A stretch of DNA of 64,000 nt from Balaenoptera acutorostrata (lineage: Eukaryota; Chordata; Mammalia; Artiodactyla; Balaenopteridae): positions 49,215,000-49,278,999 of the forward strand of contig NC_080079.1 in the NCBI RefSeq assembly GCF_949987535.1. The letters are read 5' to 3'. The notes below the pieces were generated by a model. That model had not been told where the DNA came from, ran no database searches, and saw only the letters and a program-made list of their open reading frames with translations. Both the position numbers and the translations under genes were made by a program. How positions within the stretch are numbered: position 1 is the first letter of the stretch; every line of letters starts with the position of its first letter. Below are positions 1 to 11,339 of the stretch, piece by piece.

Positions 1-352
1 AATGCCTAAAATTTTAAATCAAGACATGGTAACGTAAGCATCTTATTTAGAAATAAACATAAGAAAAGAAAAAAAAAACCTCACCTAAAAGAGCTGAAAG
101 TGGTGACTAAGATTTGGGCAATGGTAAAGAGGAAGAAATTGCTGCCTTATAACAAGCCTTGTAGAGCTATTTGATTCTCTAAACTGTGTTTAGATATAAC
201 TTTCACTAAAAAAAAAGTGAAATAAAGCTAAAATAGTTTAATTTTGGGATTTTCAGAATATAGCTACTACAAATCAAAGCTATAGGGTAAGGCTTTGGGG
301 AGAAAATGGAGAATGAGGTGATGATCAAAAAACTTGAGATTTATCTGTATTA
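1..352. other. Intronic sequence, AT-rich, no firm element
   Basis: I recognise no gene here. The stretch is AT-rich and has a TATAACTTTCACTAAAAAAA segment near 195-215 that resembles the 3' tail of an old L1, but the match is too weak to name a family. It ends at the TA dinucleotide where the Tigger-type element begins. Confidence 0.4.
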
Positions 353-675
353 CAGTTGGCCCTTCATATCCGTGGGCTCCACAGCCATGAATTCAACTGG
401 GCTTAAAACTATTCAGAAAAAAAAAAAAATTTCCAGAAAGTTCCAAAAAGCAATACTTGAATTTGCTGTACACCGGCAACTATTTTACATAGCATTGACA
501 TTGTATTAGGTATTATAAGTAATCTAGAGATGCTTTAAAGTATATGGGAAGATATGCTTAGGTTATATGCAATTACAAGCATTTTATATAAGGGACTTGG
601 GAATCCGAGGTTTTGGGTAACTTCATGGGGGAGCAATATAGGAACCCTTCCCCGCCAGTACCGAGGGGTGATTGT
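353..675 (+). mobile_element. Non-autonomous Tigger/MER2-like DNA transposon
   Basis: The left end reads CAGTTGGCCCTTCATATCCG directly after a TA dinucleotide (351-352). The interior has the typical run of A's, then TTCCAGAAAGTTCCAAAAAGC, and an AT-rich core. The right end (CCGAGGGGTGATTGT) is the imperfect inverse of the left. TA target and short terminal inverted repeats are the pattern of TcMar-Tigger elements. No transposase is encoded. Family name is from memory of the consensus; MER2 and closely related Tigger derivatives are hard to separate by eye. Confidence 0.75.
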
Positions 676-2254
676 CTTTTCATTTCTCACAATGAGACTA
701 TATTTATTTATGTCCATATTTTAAAATATCTTAAGTTAAACAAGGAAAGAAAAACTAAAAGCAGAAAAGGAAGGCAACAGGGACACAGCCCTAGAGAGTT
801 CTCTTCAGGTAACCAGAAAGGGGAGCAGACAAAGGGCTCCCTCTTCCAGACAGAGCCGCCAAGCCCAGCTGGTCTCTGCAGAGCTGGCCTTGGCACACTG
901 GAGGTGCTCAGAAATTGTGTAACTTCGTGTGTGGAGGTGGGCGATTTCAGGCAGCTCATGCCCAGGGCGGAGCTCAGGGCCTCTGAAGCAGAAGTGTGAG
1001 GGTCATCGTGTTGTCAGGAACCCAGACTGCACACGTGGTACCAGAAGCTGGACGTGGACGGCTCGGGTGCCACACTCAGAAGCTGGGTCCTGGCAGCACT
1101 GGGGGGCTGTGAGGTTTGGGAGCTCAGACTTAGCCTTCCGCACTCCGAGAGGAAAGTCATCCATGGCAGCACAGGCAGGGAATGTCAGGGTGCCAGCCTG
1201 GAGGCAGAAAGACCATCCAAATGGGGCTGTTGTCCTGACAGCCGGTGTGGCCTAGAAGACCGCCAGGTGCTGGAACAAGGGGCTGGGGAGCCTTGACAGC
1301 AGCAGGGGACAAAGTGTGGGAGCTGACGCCTGCATCCCTGAGTGGCAGAGTCTCAAATCTACGCCCATATGGCCGATGCAGCTGTAGGTTCTAGCAGAGG
1401 CAATTTAAAAATCACTTTGAGAGCAGGCTGGGTTTTGTTTTGTTTTGTTTTCCAGGAGCGTAAGTAATGGGAGTGGGAGAGAAGATTGATTTAAAGTTGA
1501 TTTAATTTAGAGTAAAAGGTTGGAATTGGGAGGAGGAGAGACAAGATGGATGGGAAAGCAGATGCACTTCTAGGAGAGAACATTAATATGGGGCAGTCAG
1601 AAACCAGCAGTCTTTAAGAAAGAGGAAACCTCAGGGTAGGAAAGAGAGGACATCTGACTCCAGAACTTGAAGGTCACAGGGAATGTTCCAGCAGGCCGCC
1701 AATCACCCGTTTCCTCCTTCCTTTGTTTACCAAGCTTGAATGTCAAAGACAAAAACTTGGTGCTGTCATGAGCTGGCTCCTTGGGTCCTGGTTCCTGAGG
1801 AAGGTGCCTGGGTTGTCTCCATGTTCCGGATGAGGGAATTTGGGGGCTGGCATCAGGCCTAGGTTAGTGGGTGTGTTACCATAGCGCCTGAAGTCTTTGC
1901 TTAACGTCTGCCCATGGAACCTCACAGCTTTGGCTAGTAAGACTCTACCCACCAGGGCCCTTATCTCAGCTCTATCTGGGGGCATAATTAAGATGCTGTC
2001 AGGCTGGTCTGAGCCAGTCCATGCTCACAGCAAGTCACAGAGCAGCCCATGTGTCAGATGCTCTTTCGCATCTAGACCTTGTAAATTTGACTCAGCTGGA
2101 GTTGATTCAGCAAACACTAACCGAGCATCCTTCCTCAGTTGTAAACTGTTACTCAAACCAGCCTAGAGGTCATTATTGTTACCGTTGTTGTTACCATTGT
2201 TGCTGTTGTTGACATTGCTACTGTTAATTTATAACACTTCCTTAGTTATATGTC
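676..2254. other. Intronic sequence without recognised elements
   Basis: This stretch has mixed composition and no exon with believable splice sites. A short GTTTT run lies near 1433-1450. The open frames here are short, overlap each other in several frames and show no protein family I know, so I treat them as chance. Confidence 0.5.
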
Positions 2255-2440
2255 TTCTCCCTTCTAGTCTGTACACTTCATTCAGACCGGGCCTCAGTCT
2301 ATCTTATTACTTATCTTTTCCCACCACCCAGCACAGTGCCTGACACATAACTGATATGCAGTAATATTTGATACTTACATGAATAATTGAATGAATGAAT
2401 GAGTGAATGAATGAAGAAATGAGTAAATTGACTGAATGAG
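2255..2440 (+). repeat. L2 LINE 3' end with (GAAT)n tail
   Basis: The sequence CAGCACAGTGCCTGACACATA followed by a run of GAATGAATGAATGAGTGAATG is the classic 3' end of the ancient L2 LINE. The tail at 2386-2425 is an imperfect GAAT microsatellite that belongs to the L2 terminus. Confidence 0.75.
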
Positions 2441-2534
2441 TGAACACTGATCCAGCCTGTGTTAGATCCTTGGTGGGAAAATATTTCATTGTTTTTGTAA
2501 AGTGCTTGAAAAGTGACAAGGAGCTCATTGGACT

Positions 2535-2665
2535 GCCTTCCCCTATTAGTATGTAAGCTCATCAAGGTCGGGATTTTGTTTGTTTTGTTTACCCTGTATC
2601 CTGATTGTCCAGAACAGTGCCTGACACCTAGTAGAAGCTCAATAAATCCTTTTTAAATAAACATT
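2535..2665 (+). repeat. L2 LINE 3' end
   Basis: GTAAGCTCATCAAGGTCGGG, then CCAGAACAGTGCCTGACACC and AGAAGCTCAATAAAT, follow the order of the L2 3' terminal consensus. This is a second L2 end next to the one at 2255-2440, in the same direction. Confidence 0.8.
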
Positions 2666-2669
2666 CATA

Positions 2670-2885
2670 ATTTCCATTGAGCCTCACAGCAACCTTAATA
2701 GGGCAGATACAATTCATTTCCATTGTATAGGTGGGGAAAATGAAGCTCAGAAGGGTGGAATGGAAGCTTGCATACTATGGAAAGAAAATAATATTTGGAA
2801 TCACAGAACCTGGGTTCAAATCCCATTTATACCACCTACAGGTTGTAGGTTTAGGCAGATCATTGAAGCCCCTCTTGCTCCCACG
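2670..2885 (+). repeat. MIR SINE fragments
   Basis: Two MIR-like pieces lie side by side. One has CCTCACAGCAACCTTAATAGG and a TGGGGAAAATGAAGCTCAGA segment. The other has GAACCTGGGTTCAAATCCC and the CCACTTA-like core. Both are diverged, as expected for an ancient core-SINE. Confidence 0.65.
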
Positions 2886-2956
2886 TTTGGTGTGTTGTTC
2901 TGAGGCTGCCCTGAGAGTTGGACAAATGGCAGCTGGCGGCAGTGGTGGTGTCAATG

Positions 2957-2982
2957 CTGCCTAAACACTCAGGGACAAGATT
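2957..2982 (+). repeat. 26-bp exact repeat, copy 1
   Basis: The 26 bases starting CTGCCTAAACACTCAGGGAC and ending AAGATT recur exactly at 5958-5983. Flanking sequence is not shared. I do not recognise the segment as part of a named repeat family. Confidence 0.9.
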
Positions 2983-3204
2983 CCTGTAATTCTTAGAATG
3001 GGATCTAAGATAGAAGTCCTCCAAGAAGGCTTCTAAAATGACATGTGCAAAGCAGGTGACAGAGCCTGGAAGCAGGGATCACCTGAACCCGTGAGGCTCC
3101 CTGAGAGCAACCCTATGATGCCTTTTCCAATTAAGAGTCCAGGCTGTACCTTAGCAAGTCGTTTTACTGAATCCTGCATGACAGAGAATGACAGATTTCC
3201 GAAT

Positions 3205-3345
3205 TTTGGCTTCACTGCTTACTTGCTAGTTACCAGAGAAGGTATTTCCCTCTCTGAGCCTCGGTTTTCTCTTTGTGAGATGGGAATAACCACACCTACT
3301 GTATAGGGCTGCTGTGAGAGTAAGATTAAACACATTGGAAACAGC
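3205..3345 (+). repeat. MIR SINE
   Basis: The order TTACTTGCTAGTTACC, CTCTCTGAGCCTCGGTTT, GAGATGGGAATAA and TATAGGGCTGCTGTGAGAGT is the MIR core and 3' part in the plus direction. Confidence 0.8.
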
Positions 3346-3481
3346 CTAGTGTTGGCCTTCTCTCCTCGGTGGAACTGTACGCAGTAAAGGGTTAGCAGTC
3401 ATCCAGCTCAGTCATGCAAGACAAGTCCCGTGGCATGCAGCATGGCCCTGATCTTGGCTCTGCCTTACTTCATGGGTTGAA

Positions 3482-3590
3482 ATCTAAATAAAAGCTAACA
3501 CTTACATGCATACGAACCAAGCACGATCCTAAGTGCTTGGCATGTATTGACTTAATTCTCACAGCAACTCTACAAGGCACATGGTAGATA
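3482..3590 (+). repeat. MIR SINE (MIRb-type)
   Basis: AGCTAACACTTACATGC, CCTAAGTGCTTGGCATGTATT and CTCACAGCAACTCTACAAGG follow the MIRb consensus in order. Confidence 0.75.
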
Positions 3591-3960
3591 GTCTCCAAGG
3601 ATAGCTGTCCCTGTCCCTCCCCTGCCTATGCACACACCCCTCCTCCGAACAAGAAGTGGAGTCTCCTTCCTCTCTTCTGCACCTGAGCTGCCCTAGTGAT
3701 TACTTGACCAATAGAATGAGGCAGAAGTGATGCCATGCAAGTTCTAAGTTCGGTCCTTGAGACACCAAGCCATTTCTGCTTTTGCTCTGGGAAGCCACTG
3801 CCACTCTGTAAGGATGCTTGAGTGGACCACAGAATTATGAGGAGATGGACCACATGGCCCAGACAGACAAGTAGGGCATCCTTGGACCTTCTGGCCCATT
3901 CCAACTGCCAGCAGCCAGGATGAGGGCTCTGAACTCCTGCCCATATGAGGGGCAAACTGA
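3590..3960 (+). repeat. Ancient LTR-like repeat, family uncertain
   Basis: A run including GACCAATAGAATGAGGCAGA, AGTGATGCCATGCAAGTTCT and a CCACTGCC/GTAAGGATGC segment looks like the LTR-type repeats of the MaLR/ERVL group. No coding part is present. The assignment rests on remembered consensus text and could be another LTR class. Confidence 0.45.
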
Positions 3961-3999
3961 ATAAGAAATTTGGAGAAGAGAAATCTTGGAAAGGGCACT

Positions 4000-4869
4000 A
4001 GATCAGGCACTGCATCCTTATGCGAACAAGACTATATTTATTCTGTGAACCTCCAGAAGCTATAGCCCGGACAAACAGAATTGCATGGAGGCCTCTGTGC
4101 CCTCCATATAGGAAAGATACTTTGTTCCCGTGGAGTGGTCTACTGGGCAGGGGTGAGCTCCAGTCCCTGGTGCTGGGCAAGCCGAGGCCAGACCATCACT
4201 TGACTAAGCAGCTTGGAGGAGAGTCTGTCGCTGGGTAGGAAGGTGGCCACAGATGATCTCCAAGTGCCCTTTCAACTCTCAAAGCCAGGAGGTCAGTGGA
4301 GACCTTATAAGGCAAGGAGGAATGGAGGGACAATGCCTAGAGTCAGCCAAACCATAGAGGTTTTCAGAAGTTCCATCCTGGATGAGTAAGGAAGAGAAGC
4401 AGGCAAGCTGTGGGGGGTCTGGCCAGAGCAGGGGGATTTCCCAGAATTCCTGCAGCTGATGCCACTCCTGGTCATTAGTGGCCATTTAGTGCCAAGCTTA
4501 ATGGTGGCTCCTGGCAAAGATCTTGCAGAGACACAATTGGCGGCAAGAGAGCTGATGGCTACAGACCTTGGTGCAGTGGGGCCTTTGCAGCTGGCGTCTC
4601 CACCAGTCACATCTGGCCTCGTGAACTTGCCCCTGACTCCCTGAGAGGTCCAGAAGAGCCTGATTTCACTTCCCCCTTCATACTTTCCACCTGCACATCT
4701 CTGTGCACAGAAGAACAAGGGCTTGGTTACCTCCCTAGCTGCTCCCATAGATCTTGGCACAGCAAATTCCAGTTGATCAAGCTGTGCTCAGAGGAGCATG
4801 CGTGGGTGAGAGGGAAGGACACTGAAGCATCACACCAGCCCTGCTCGCCGCCTCAGGATAGCTCAGTAG
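4000..4869. other. Intronic sequence, no firm element
   Basis: No exon with a credible acceptor and donor is visible. A segment ending near 4280 (GATGATCTCCAAGTGCCCTTTC) resembles the 3' end of MIR-type SINEs. The rest is unassigned. Confidence 0.4.
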
Positions 4870-5957
4870 CTATTGAGCAAACGTCCTCCACAGGGCGGTA
4901 GAAATAACCATGAGCTGACTGGGAACTGATATTAACGTTGCCATTAGCGCCACAGAAGAAAAATTAAACAGTAAATGTTTTCTTGTTTTAAATGTCCTTG
5001 GGGATGACTTCAAATGCTGCTTTTGTAAAGAAATACTCACTGGAGTCTTGTTAAAAGAAAAAGAGTCATCGTTTATTTAGGTTCAAATGTCAGAATGCGT
5101 GGCTTTTTCTTAAGGGATACTTCATATTTTTGTAGCTATTTGAGAAATGTAACTCCCCTCTACTAACAGATCAAAATGAAAATTCTCGTCAAATAGTTAT
5201 TTAAAATGAAACAGAAATGTATTTAGTAAATTCAAAATTGGCGGCAGCAGCCAACTCGTTTTTAAACAATTTTTAAACTGTTTAGTTAAAGCAATTTTTT
5301 TCTGCATCTGACCTGTCAAGGAAAAACATAAGATGGAAGTAATCATCCAAAAATATGAGTTTTCAAGCTTATCTTGCTCCATATACCAGTGGTTCTGAAA
5401 GCGACCGCTGGAATAACAGCATCACAATACCTTATGAGTACCTACAACTCATCATTATATGACAAGATTTTGCCACTGTCGTGTGGAAAGCAAACCCAGT
5501 TACTAAGAAGCCTGATGACACGCTTGGGAGTATGTAAATCACAAGTGCCAAGTGTCTTGGTTGCCCCCGAATTATTGCGTACTCAGAGTGTCTCTGCCTA
5601 CAGAATGGATCTTCATCTTCTAAAAATGGCTTCTATGTTTCCTTCAATGTGGCTGCCTGTTCATGGAAATGTAATAACCTTCTCTCAGGCTCTGCTAATT
5701 TAAGTCAGCCACGGATATTCATTTACAGTATTTAAATGTCCTCCACTTAAAATAGATCAATCCTTTGGCTTTCAATTGAACCCAGTTAATTTACAGTAAT
5801 AGCTGGAAGCCTGGTTAGTAGATGACTCATTTTGTCAATTACTAGGCAAAAAACGGAATCGAATGACATTGAGGCAGCATGGAAAACATATCTTATTCAT
5901 TGTTTGATGAGCATAACTTACTTTTAATTACATTTGGGACATTCTAGCTCATTCATA
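4870..5957. other. Repeat-poor AT-rich block, possible conserved non-coding DNA
   Basis: About 1.1 kb of AT-rich sequence contains no interspersed repeat that I recognise, unlike its surroundings. It holds homeodomain-like TTAATTA/CAATTA motifs and an AP-1-like TGACTCA (around 5824-5830). Possibly functional non-coding DNA, but no protein or RNA gene can be supported. Confidence 0.3.
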
Positions 5958-5983
5958 CTGCCTAAACACTCAGGGACAAGATT
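5958..5983 (+). repeat. 26-bp exact repeat, copy 2
   Basis: Exact copy of 2957-2982 in the same orientation, about 3.0 kb away. The sequences outside the 26 bases differ at once on both sides. Confidence 0.9.
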
Positions 5984-7420
5984 TGAGTACTGAGTTACTG
6001 TTTATCAGCAAAATGGAGGTGATCTGAGGGTGCTGCTGTGGGATTGCTGCCTCGCCTGGTCTGCTGAGGGTGATGGGTAGGCTTCCTGAATGATCCTTTG
6101 CAGAGGATCGGGATGGGGTATGCCTTCCTCAGCAGAAAGCCGCATGTGCCCCTCGGCGGCAGTCTGCTCAGCAGGTCAGCCTGGCACAGATCAAAGCAAA
6201 AGAATCTATACCGCGTTTCTCAGACTAACTTGCTCTCAACTAAACAGCATAGCAGTCCTCTCCCAAATCACCACATACCCCAGAGCATAGCACTAGTTGC
6301 AGGGCCTGGAGAGCAGTAAGACAGACCAAACCACTTCCAGTCAAGACCATCCAAGGCAAGCCCCCAGGCCCGGCATCAACATGTCCCCACAGTGCATATT
6401 CTGAGCAGAAACACACTTCCCAGGGAGTGTGCTCCAAGGCCCAGGCCAGCTGAGTGGCAGGGGCAGCCTCTGGGACAGACTGTTCATCATGGGGGGGAGA
6501 AGGCTGGAAGCTGTGCAGCCCCAGAAACATGGCAGAGACAGCCGCGTGGAAGAATAGCCCTGTGGCTCAGTGCTGCAGACCCTGGGCTGTGGAGAGGCAG
6601 TGTCCCCCGGACTCCTCACAGCATGGGGTGGAGGCCAGGCAGCGCTGCCTACCAAGGGCTCCCAGTTCTGAAGCAGAGGCTTTTCCACACCCGCCACGTG
6701 GGCTCCAAAGAGCCAAGGGCAGAGTCAGCACCTAGGTGGGGCAGAAATTGACACCAACATCTGCCTGAGTCTTGGGTCAGAGAACGTACTGGAAAGACGT
6801 GGCTGACCAGTGAAGACTCACTCCCCTATAGGAAGCTCAGAGCACGTGGCCTCTGATGGCTGGTTCCCTTGTGAATGCATCAGCCCTCGACTGCAGTTAA
6901 CCGATGCAGCCACCAAATGGGCACCAGAGGGAGTAGGCTTAGTTCTCCCTGAACTCCTCCAGCTAGAACACCAGGTATTTTAAGGAGGCAAAGAGACCTA
7001 CCATTAGGTCCATTGAGCCAAGGAGGAAGGGGGGCATTTTTACACTCCCAGGACCTCCCACTGCCCAGCGGAAATCCTTTACAGACTGGCATTTGGCCAG
7101 GGACAGTGGGAGCCATGACCCCTCTCGGACAGTGACCTGTATCCTTGCTGGGTTTCTTGTGCTCCAGTCCAAAGGGTCAGGCAGGAAGGGGGTTCTCCAC
7201 AACCATCGTAGCTGGAGGCCAGAACCCAGACCTTCTGCCATGCCCTGCTCAGAGCTCTGACCATGAGAGCTAGGCAGATCCCATCAGCCTGTGCCCCCCA
7301 AGGCTGTATCACAAGTAGATGGGCCTGCCCTCTCATTGCTTTTCCTTCCCAACATCCAGTCAGGGGAGCAAGAGAATAATCATTAGTTAAATGGCTTTGC
7401 ATAGAAATACAGTGTTTCAA
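5984..7420. other. Intronic sequence without recognised elements
   Basis: Moderately GC-rich, with overlapping open frames on both strands around 6240-6750 that match no family I know and lack splice-site logic. Nothing further can be supported. Confidence 0.4.
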
Positions 7421-7434
7421 TAGTACTATGATTT

Positions 7435-7774
7435 TATTTATTTTTAAAAATAAATTCATTTATTTATTTATTTTTGGTGCGTTAGGTCTTCGTTACTGCG
7501 TGCGGGCTTTCTCTAGTTGCAGCGAGCGGGGTCTACTCTTCATTGCGGTGCAGGGGCTTCTCATTGCAGTGGCTTCTCTTGTTGCGGAGCATGGGCTCTA
7601 GGCGCTCAGACTTCAGTAGTTGTGGCTTGAGGGCTCTAGAGCGCAGGCTCAGTAGTTGTGGCTCATGGGCTTAGTTGCTCCGCAGCATGTGGGATCTTCC
7701 TGGACCAGGGCTTGAACCTGTGTCCCCTGCATTGGCAGGCGGATTCTTAACCACTGTGCCACCAGGGAAGTCCC
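7435..7774 (-). mobile_element. CHR-type SINE (tRNA-derived)
   Basis: Full-length antisense copy. The T-rich tail (ATTTATTTATTT) is on the left, and the head, which reads GGGACTTCCCTGGTGGCACAG on the minus strand, is on the right. The target-site duplication is imperfect: AGTACTATGATTT at 7422-7434 and AGTACTACTGATTT at 7775-7788. The body carries the pol III A and B boxes in degenerate form. More diverged than the copy at 7865, so probably older. Confidence 0.92.
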
Positions 7775-7864
7775 AGTACTACTGATTTAAAAACTTTTTT
7801 ATTGGGCCAGGTGAGCAGTCTGGGACAAAATTATCTGAAATGTGTTTACTCAAAATAACATCTA

Positions 7865-8190
7865 GGGCTTCCCTGGTGGCGCAGTGGTTAAGAATCTGCC
7901 TGCCGATGCAGGGGACACGGGTTCAAGCCCTGGTCCGGGAAGATCCCACATGCCGCGGAGCAACTGGGCCCGTGCGCCACAACTGCTGAGCCCACACACC
8001 ACAACTACTGAAGCCCGCGTGCCTAGAGCCTGTGCTTCGCAACAAGAGAAGCCACCACAATGAGAAGCCCGTGCACCGCAATGAAGAGTAGCCCCTGCTC
8101 GCCGCAACTAGAGAAAGCCCATGCACAGCAGCAAAGACCCAACACAGCCAAAAATAAATAAACAAAAATAAATAAATTTATTAAAAAAAT
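7865..8190 (+). mobile_element. CHR-type SINE (tRNA-derived), intact TSD
   Basis: Full-length copy from GGGCTTCCCTGGTGGCGCAG through the B-box-like GGTTCAAGCCC to an AAATAAATAAA tail. A perfect 13-bp target-site duplication, AAAATAACATCTA, lies at 7852-7864 and 8191-8203. It lies head-to-head with the SINE at 7435-7774, only 90 bp away, making a long inverted repeat. Confidence 0.95.
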
Positions 8191-8203
8191 AAAATAACAT
8201 CTA

Positions 8204-10120
8204 ATTAGTTAAAATAAACAATGCTAAATATTCCTGAAATCCCAGCACCTAAACAAAATAACAGTTTACCTCTTGCTATGGCAAGTCTGCTGTGGATAAG
8301 GTGGCAGCTTCATCTGTTTCTGTGCCCTCTAAGGTAGACACAGTGAGGGAGGGAAGAGAGAAGGATGGAGGTTACATTTCTAAAGGACCAGGCCCAGAAG
8401 TAGATGAAGTCATACCGCCTAGTCCCAGTGGCCAGAGCCCTGTCACCACTAGAGGGTTCAGGAAGCCCCCCTTGTAAGCATTCTGGTCCACTGGCCACAA
8501 GCTTTCGTTCCACCGTGTCCCTAGAAAGCTACTTGGCACCCCAGCACTGGGCCCATCACAGTGACACAGAGAGGCTAGGACACTAAATCTAGTGAGCGCT
8601 GGCTTCACACAGACACTTTGCAACATGGCATGCATCTTTTTCTCATGAACATGATCACAGGCATTAATGACAAGGGCCTGGGGGGTGATTGTATTGGGAC
8701 CCCTTGCCTGGGTGGAGCCCGAGGTTTCACAGTGCTGGGACCATGGGCACAGCCTCAATCCTATAGCCTCTGGGAGGCTCAGGAATCACTCAGGGAGAGT
8801 CAGGCGTTCATGATTTGGGCCAGAGCCTAGATCAGAGTCCTGGAGTGGCACAGAACTAACTGCAGGGAAAACCAGGACCACTGGAGGGAGACCCACCCAC
8901 CCTGGAGAGGACATTCCCTCTAAGGTTGGGAGAGACTGTTAACGCTGGGGCTGGAGGGTTGCTGAGGGCTCTCCCCAGACCCCAGGCTTAGTGCCGCAAG
9001 TCTGCCCCAGGCCCTGGGTCCCAGGCTCACCCTTGATCCCAGCTAGACTTTGTGTGGGCTCAGGCCCCAGGCTGGGTGGCCTTCCCGGTGAGGGCTTCAG
9101 TGCCTGTGGCCATCTGGGGTGGTTCAGGAAGGTGCAGGGAGCTGGTGCTCAGACCCCAATGCCCCTGCTTTCTGCCAAGCACAGTGCTGTCCCTCCAACA
9201 CTCTGCCCCGAGTGGCACCCCTCACGGGTGGACAGATTCTATCGGGAGACCAGGTGTAGCCCCGACATGGTGGTGAAGTGGGGCGCGGAGACGCGTGGAG
9301 CACACCAGGTGCATTTGGAATGCACAGGAGGCAGCCCCAGGCTGGAATCGGTTGGGAGAATCTTCAGGATGAAGTCCTGAGCAAAGAGTGAGGCCAGAGA
9401 AGTGACTCATCTCAACTCCTTAGGGAGGGAAGTTGCCCCAGCCAAGAAGCAATTTGTCTCCAACTTTTAGGTTGCCTTTTAAAATATCTACATTTTGGAC
9501 AGTAATGGACCATGGCTAAAGGCTTGTATGATAAGGAAGGAGGAGGATGGTTCCCAGCTTGGCACTGAACTTCATTCTGATCTGCGTTATTTAAAATTTG
9601 GAGTGATTCAGTTCTTGGTTGGGTGTCAGAGGCTAAAGCTTTTTAAGATTGATCTGAGGCCACAATCAGAATAATAGGAGATAAAGAACCCTAAGTGATT
9701 GCTTTTTAAAATGTGTGCAATTTTCCAAGATGCTGCCAGTGGAAAATCTTATCATGCCACTTGTTAAGAAGCGTTTCAGAAGTTGGTTCTTCAGACAGTC
9801 TCCCTCTAGACAAGATGAAAAATGAAGACTTCCCAGAGAGCCAGATTTGATCAGGTAGGAGAGAGAGCTGGATTAGAGTGTGAAGTTCACAGGACGATCA
9901 GCAAGCCCAAAACCCAGACCAGTGGGAGAAGTGCAGACACCCCGGCCCCCGCAGGAGGTCCCACCAGGATTGTCACCGCAAACTATGAAGGAGGAAGCCA
10001 GTCCTTCACCATCCTGGGACTCCTGAATCTACACCATACCTTATTTTGTGGCACAAGTGATGGTGTTATTGGGGGAGGGATTGTTCCCAGAGACAAACCA
10101 AATGAACAGGTATAGCGGCC
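8204..10120. other. Intronic sequence without recognised elements
   Basis: Mostly unique-looking sequence of moderate GC content from 8300 to 9420, then more AT-rich. A TGATAAGGAAGGAGG segment near 9529-9543 combines a GATA-like and an ETS-like motif. No coding exon could be supported. Confidence 0.4.
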
Positions 10121-10129
10121 AAAATGGTT

Positions 10130-10265
10130 TTAAAATAATAATTATGACAAGTACTCATATTCATTCAGCCTTTAGCGCTTTACAAAGCACCAGCTCAGGC
10201 AGCCCAGTGAGGAAAAAAGGACAGAGGTTAATGTTCTCATTGTACAGGTAATAAAACCAGGCATC
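10130..10265 (+). repeat. MIR-like fragment
   Basis: CTTTAGCGCTTTACAAAGCAC followed by a fall-off resembling the MIR GAGGAAA...ATTGTACAGGTAATAAA part. Strongly diverged. Confidence 0.45.
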
Positions 10266-10394
10266 AGCCCTGGACCTGCTTGAGTCCCACATTAAGTGTC
10301 AATGTCACAATAATTACAAACCCCTATAATTATTTTTAAATGTTTATATGTATTCCAACTCCTGTAAAATGGTTATAAGCAGACTCTGTTCCTT

Positions 10395-10785
10395 GGCTAT
10401 GTAATAACTCACAAATCACAACAATAGCACTACTCTCGCCAGGCACCCAACCCAGTGCTGTGGAGGCACTGGATCACGAAAGCCTCAAAGCACATCACAT
10501 TATAGAGGAGGAAATTGAAGCTCGCCTTGTTGCACAGGCATTGGAGGCCCATTCTGAGCCGTAGTTGTAAGCTTTCACTAGTGACGCCTCCACCATGCTG
10601 CCTTCTTCGGTGCCTGCTACAGCCCAGCTCCATTCCAGGCCCTCTGCTCACTCTATCCCGTTTGGTTCCCAGAGAACCCCATTGAACAGAGAGGGAAACT
10701 GACGCTAGGAGAAGTGAACCCATCCAAGCACTTACTGTCAATAAGCAGTAGTGTCAGGATGAAACCAGATCTGTCTGAAGCTAAC
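10395..10785 (+). repeat. MIR SINE fragments (two)
   Basis: One MIR piece runs from CCAGGCACCCAACCCAGTGC to GAGGAGGAAATTGAAG. A second has TTCCAGGCCCTCTGCTCACT, then AACAGAGAGGGAAACTGACG and AGTAGTGTCAGGATGAAACC. Both read in the plus direction. Confidence 0.6.
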
Positions 10786-11339
10786 ACCTGTGAGGTGTCC
10801 AAAACTGTCCCACATCATCTCAGATTTAAAGTGTAATTGATGTTTATCTTTTCATGACTAGGGTAAGCTCTGGGCATGAGACAACTGAATAGAGACAGGT
10901 GAAGAGAAATCTTTGTCATTGTTGCTGTTGTTACTGTCATTCATTCCCCTGGGCCGAGCTGAGGTCCCCAGACGATCCGGTGCCCTGGGAACTGTTCCCA
11001 AGAGAGATCATTCTTTGCCAAACAAGCTATGGCAGCCTCCTGGGGTGGGCAGGGGCTTGTGTGCTCTGGTTAGAGCACTTGGAGAGGAATTGTCACTAGA
11101 TTTTAGTCCAAGGGAAGTTGAGAGGCCTGCCACTCCAGATGTTTGCAGAAAGGAGAGAGAGGGGAAATCACTGTCCTTTGCCTGGGAATAATAGATGGAC
11201 GTTCCAGGCTGCAGAGAAGCTGGGCAGGCTGGCCTGGCCCTTGACACATTACATGGGGGAGCATTCACCCAGGGAGTGACAGTGGAAAGATGACAACAGC
11301 CCATTACTCAGGCATGGACTGCACCCCATGAATTATCTG

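Noticed and set aside
7862..8165. Open frames shared by several places, e.g. minus-strand frames here and plus-strand frames at 25173-25494 and 38505-38895
   Set aside because: They are translations of CHR SINEs, which is why the same peptide recurs; they are not genes.
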